In this document: piece after piece, positions 23,956 to 25,326 of the stretch
Layout of the letters: every line of letters begins with the position of its first letter
Position numbering within the stretch: the first letter of the stretch is position 1
DNA from: Lachnospiraceae bacterium
Lineage (GTDB): Bacteria > Bacillota_A > Clostridia > Lachnospirales > Lachnospiraceae
NCBI GenBank assembly: GCA_017516285.1
Contig: JAFXDD010000046.1
Coordinates: forward strand, 1 to 25,326
Reading direction: 5' to 3'
DNA length: 25,326 nucleotides
Program-made: the position numbers and the translations under genes
Notes under the pieces: model-generated
The model's input: only the letters and a program-made list of their open reading frames with translations
The model's database searches: none
What the model was told of the DNA's origin: nothing

Positions 23956-24972
23956 TTATTCTTCTTTTGTTACTGAGATATTCTCTCGTATTTTACCATT
24001 AATGTCCTGTTCTGTAAAGGCAATACATTGTAAAATAGAATTTTTGATTTCGATAGCCTTGGAACTGCCATGAGTCTTAACTACCAAACCATTCAGACCA
24101 AGCATAGGTGCTCCACCATGCTCATCTGTCTGGAACCTTTTTAAGGTCTGCTTTAAAGCAGGCTTCACTAGCAAGGCTCCTATTTTGCTGCGAAGGCTTG
24201 TCATCATGCCCGCTTTGACTTCCTTAATCAAAGTGGCACCAACCCCTTCATACAGCTTCAATATAACATTACCGACAAAGGCCTCACAAACAATAACATC
24301 TGCATAGCCGGCCGGTATGTCTCTAGCTTCAATACTGCCAACAAAATTGATATCGGCACACTCCTTTAACAACGGGAAAGTCTCCTTTACAAGAGCATTG
24401 CCCTTTTCCTCCTCTGCACCGATATTTACAATGGCAACTCTAGGGTTCTTAACCCCCATAACATGCTCCATATATATGGAGCCCATCTTGGCAAATTGTA
24501 CCAGGTGACTTGGTCTGGCATCCACATTGGCGCCACAGTCTACTAACAAAGATACTCCCTTTGCCGTAGGCAAAAGCGGTGCTAACGGTGGTCTCTCCAC
24601 ACCACGAATGCGCCCTACAATAACCTGCCCGCCTACCAGATTGGCGCCCGTACTGCCTGCTGAAACGTAAGCATCACACTCTCCACGCTTTACCATATTC
24701 ATGGCAACTACAATAGAGGAATCCTTCTTACGACGAATTGCCATAACCGGTGGCTCCGCCATCTCAATTACTTCCTCCGCATGTACAATCTCTACCTGCC
24801 CGGCTGGATATGTATACCCGGAAAGCTCTGCCTCTATAGCCTCTTTGCGTCCCACCAGATAAACCTTTAACTTCCGAGAAGCTAAAACAGCCTCCACGGA
24901 ACCCTTGACAATTTCTGCCGGGGCATTATCACCACCCATAGCATCCACTGCCACTTTAATCCATTCATTCAT
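23956..24972 (-). CDS. plsX: Phosphate acyltransferase PlsX
   Basis: A 338-residue peripheral membrane enzyme that converts acyl-ACP to acyl-phosphate, which feeds glycerol-3-phosphate acylation in phospholipid synthesis. VAVDAMGGDNAP (8-19), VSAGSTGANLVGG, LLVDCGANVDARP, NIGAEEEKGN and CEAFVGNVILKLYEG are family hallmarks. The ATG at 24972 is chosen because AGGAGA lies 8 nt upstream and the length fits. A 22-codon longer frame starts inside the promoter and has no ribosome binding site. Own promoter at 25010-25038, and acpP follows 20 bp later. Confidence 0.96.
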   Translation of the reverse strand: MNEWIKVAVDAMGGDNAPAEIVKGSVEAVLASRKLKVYLVGRKEAIEAELSGYTYPAGQVEIVHAEEVIEMAEPPVMAIRRKKDSSIVVAMNMVKRGECDAYVSAGSTGANLVGGQVIVGRIRGVERPPLAPLLPTAKGVSLLVDCGANVDARPSHLVQFAKMGSIYMEHVMGVKNPRVAIVNIGAEEEKGNALVKETFPLLKECADINFVGSIEARDIPAGYADVIVCEAFVGNVILKLYEGVGATLIKEVKAGMMTSLRSKIGALLVKPALKQTLKRFQTDEHGGAPMLGLNGLVVKTHGSSKAIEIKNSILQCIAFTEQDINGKIRENISVTKEE

Positions 24973-25009
24973 ACAAAAAGTCTCCTGATTAAAACATTTC
25001 AATAATACT

Positions 25010-25038
25010 ACTATACTAGAGAGAAATTCAAAATGCAA
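25010..25038 (-). promoter_or_regulatory. Promoter of plsX-acpP
   Basis: On the minus strand TTGCAT (25038-25033) and TATAGT (25015-25010) are 17 bp apart, about 37 bp before the plsX ATG and just after the rpmF terminator. I see no FapR-type operator. Confidence 0.65.
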
Positions 25039-25048
25039 GTGTTAATAT

Positions 25049-25074
25049 GAAAAAAGCGTCCCTTTTGGGACGCT
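25049..25074 (-). terminator. Intrinsic terminator of rpmF
   Basis: On the minus strand a perfect 8-bp GC-rich stem (AGCGTCCC with GGGACGCT) has an AAAA loop and is followed by a T tract. It lies 14 bp after the rpmF stop codon. Confidence 0.9.
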
Positions 25075-25087
25075 CTAATCATCATAA

Positions 25088-25270
25088 TTAATTTTCTACG
25101 CTAACGATTTCGCGCTTATTGTAAGAACCGCAAGCCTTGCATACTCTGTGTGGCATCATAAGTGCACCACATTTGCTACATTTTACTAATGTAGGAGCGC
25201 TCATTTTCCAGTTTGCTCTTCTCTTATCTCTTCTACCTTTGGAAGATTTGTTCTTTGGACAAATAGACAT
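25088..25270 (-). CDS. rpmF: 50S ribosomal protein L32
   Basis: A 60-residue L32, normal length. The N-terminal PKNKSSKGRRDKRRANWK and a zinc ribbon with Cys31, Cys34, Cys44 and Cys47 (KCSKCG...HRVCKACG) identify it as the zinc-binding type. AAGGAGGTG lies just before the ATG. It begins 2 bp after the stop codon of a YceD-type gene, its conserved neighbour, and ends in a strong terminator. Confidence 0.97.
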   Translation of the reverse strand: MSICPKNKSSKGRRDKRRANWKMSAPTLVKCSKCGALMMPHRVCKACGSYNKREIVSVEN

Positions 25271-25272
25271 CG

Positions 25273-25326
25273 TTACACCTCCTTATTCGCGTTAAAGATA
25301 TCTTTTATCACTGCCATTCTCGGGTC
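25273..25326 (-). CDS. 3' end of a YceD/DUF177 family protein (partial)
   Basis: Seventeen codons and a TAA (25275-25273) are open to the right edge: DPRMAVIKDIFNANKEV. The DPR-x-A-x-x-K ending and the position just before rpmF fit the DUF177/YceD family, which in other bacteria affects 23S rRNA accumulation. The call rests mainly on context, since only the C-terminus is present. Confidence 0.7.
   Translation of the reverse strand, partial: DPRMAVIKDIFNANKEV

Noticed and set aside
24973..25048. FapR-type operator upstream of plsX
   Set aside because: No sequence close to the known FapR inverted repeat is present; only promoter hexamers are seen.

Overview
The window is an ordinary low-GC Firmicutes chromosome segment, most likely from a Clostridia/Lachnospiraceae-type anaerobe. 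This is inferred from AT-rich DNA, strong AGGAGG-type ribosome binding sites, sigma-A-like promoters, the FtsY/SMC/RNase III and YlxM/Ffh/S16/KhpA/RimM/TrmD/L19 gene orders, a NiaR (3H-domain) regulator of NAD synthesis and an OmpR-type two-component system. I see no insertion sequence, prophage, CRISPR array, tRNA or rRNA.

Layout. Everything is on the minus strand except one NAD island. Reading the minus strand from the right edge: the 3' end of a YceD/DUF177 gene and rpmF (L32), then a strong terminator. Next come a promoter, plsX and acpP, a second terminator-like hairpin, and a tightly packed run rnc-smc-ftsY-ilvA-yitT. A 17-bp hairpin that shares its arm with a good promoter then leads into ylxM-ffh-rpsP-khpA. 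A third intrinsic terminator precedes rimM-trmD, and rplS (L19) follows with its own promoter and terminator. A last cluster, lepB-rnhB-rbgA-lepB-yraN, carries two type I signal peptidase genes and converges on the plus-strand operon nadA-nadB-nadC-niaR. To the left lie a 425-bp intergenic region, a response regulator/histidine kinase pair, and a purine-type NCS2 permease with its own promoter and terminator.

How the genes work together. The NAD block makes nicotinate mononucleotide de novo from aspartate: NadB, NadA, then NadC. It carries its own niacin-responsive repressor as the last gene, and a 10-bp palindrome overlaps the -35 box of the nadA promoter. The rest is housekeeping: SRP targeting (Ffh, FtsY, and YlxM as accessory), signal peptide cleavage, ribosomal proteins and ribosome/tRNA maturation (S16, L19, L32, RimM, TrmD, RbgA), phospholipid/fatty-acid supply (PlsX, ACP), chromosome organisation (SMC) and RNA processing (RNase III, RNase HII).

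Most of the unexplained signal is in non-coding DNA: the region between the response regulator and nadA (22-bp palindrome, two candidate promoters, a terminator and a 44-codon ORF), the triple CTTGACACCT boxes around the ylxM promoter, and a terminator abutting the rimM ribosome binding site. I found no convincing new multi-gene system.
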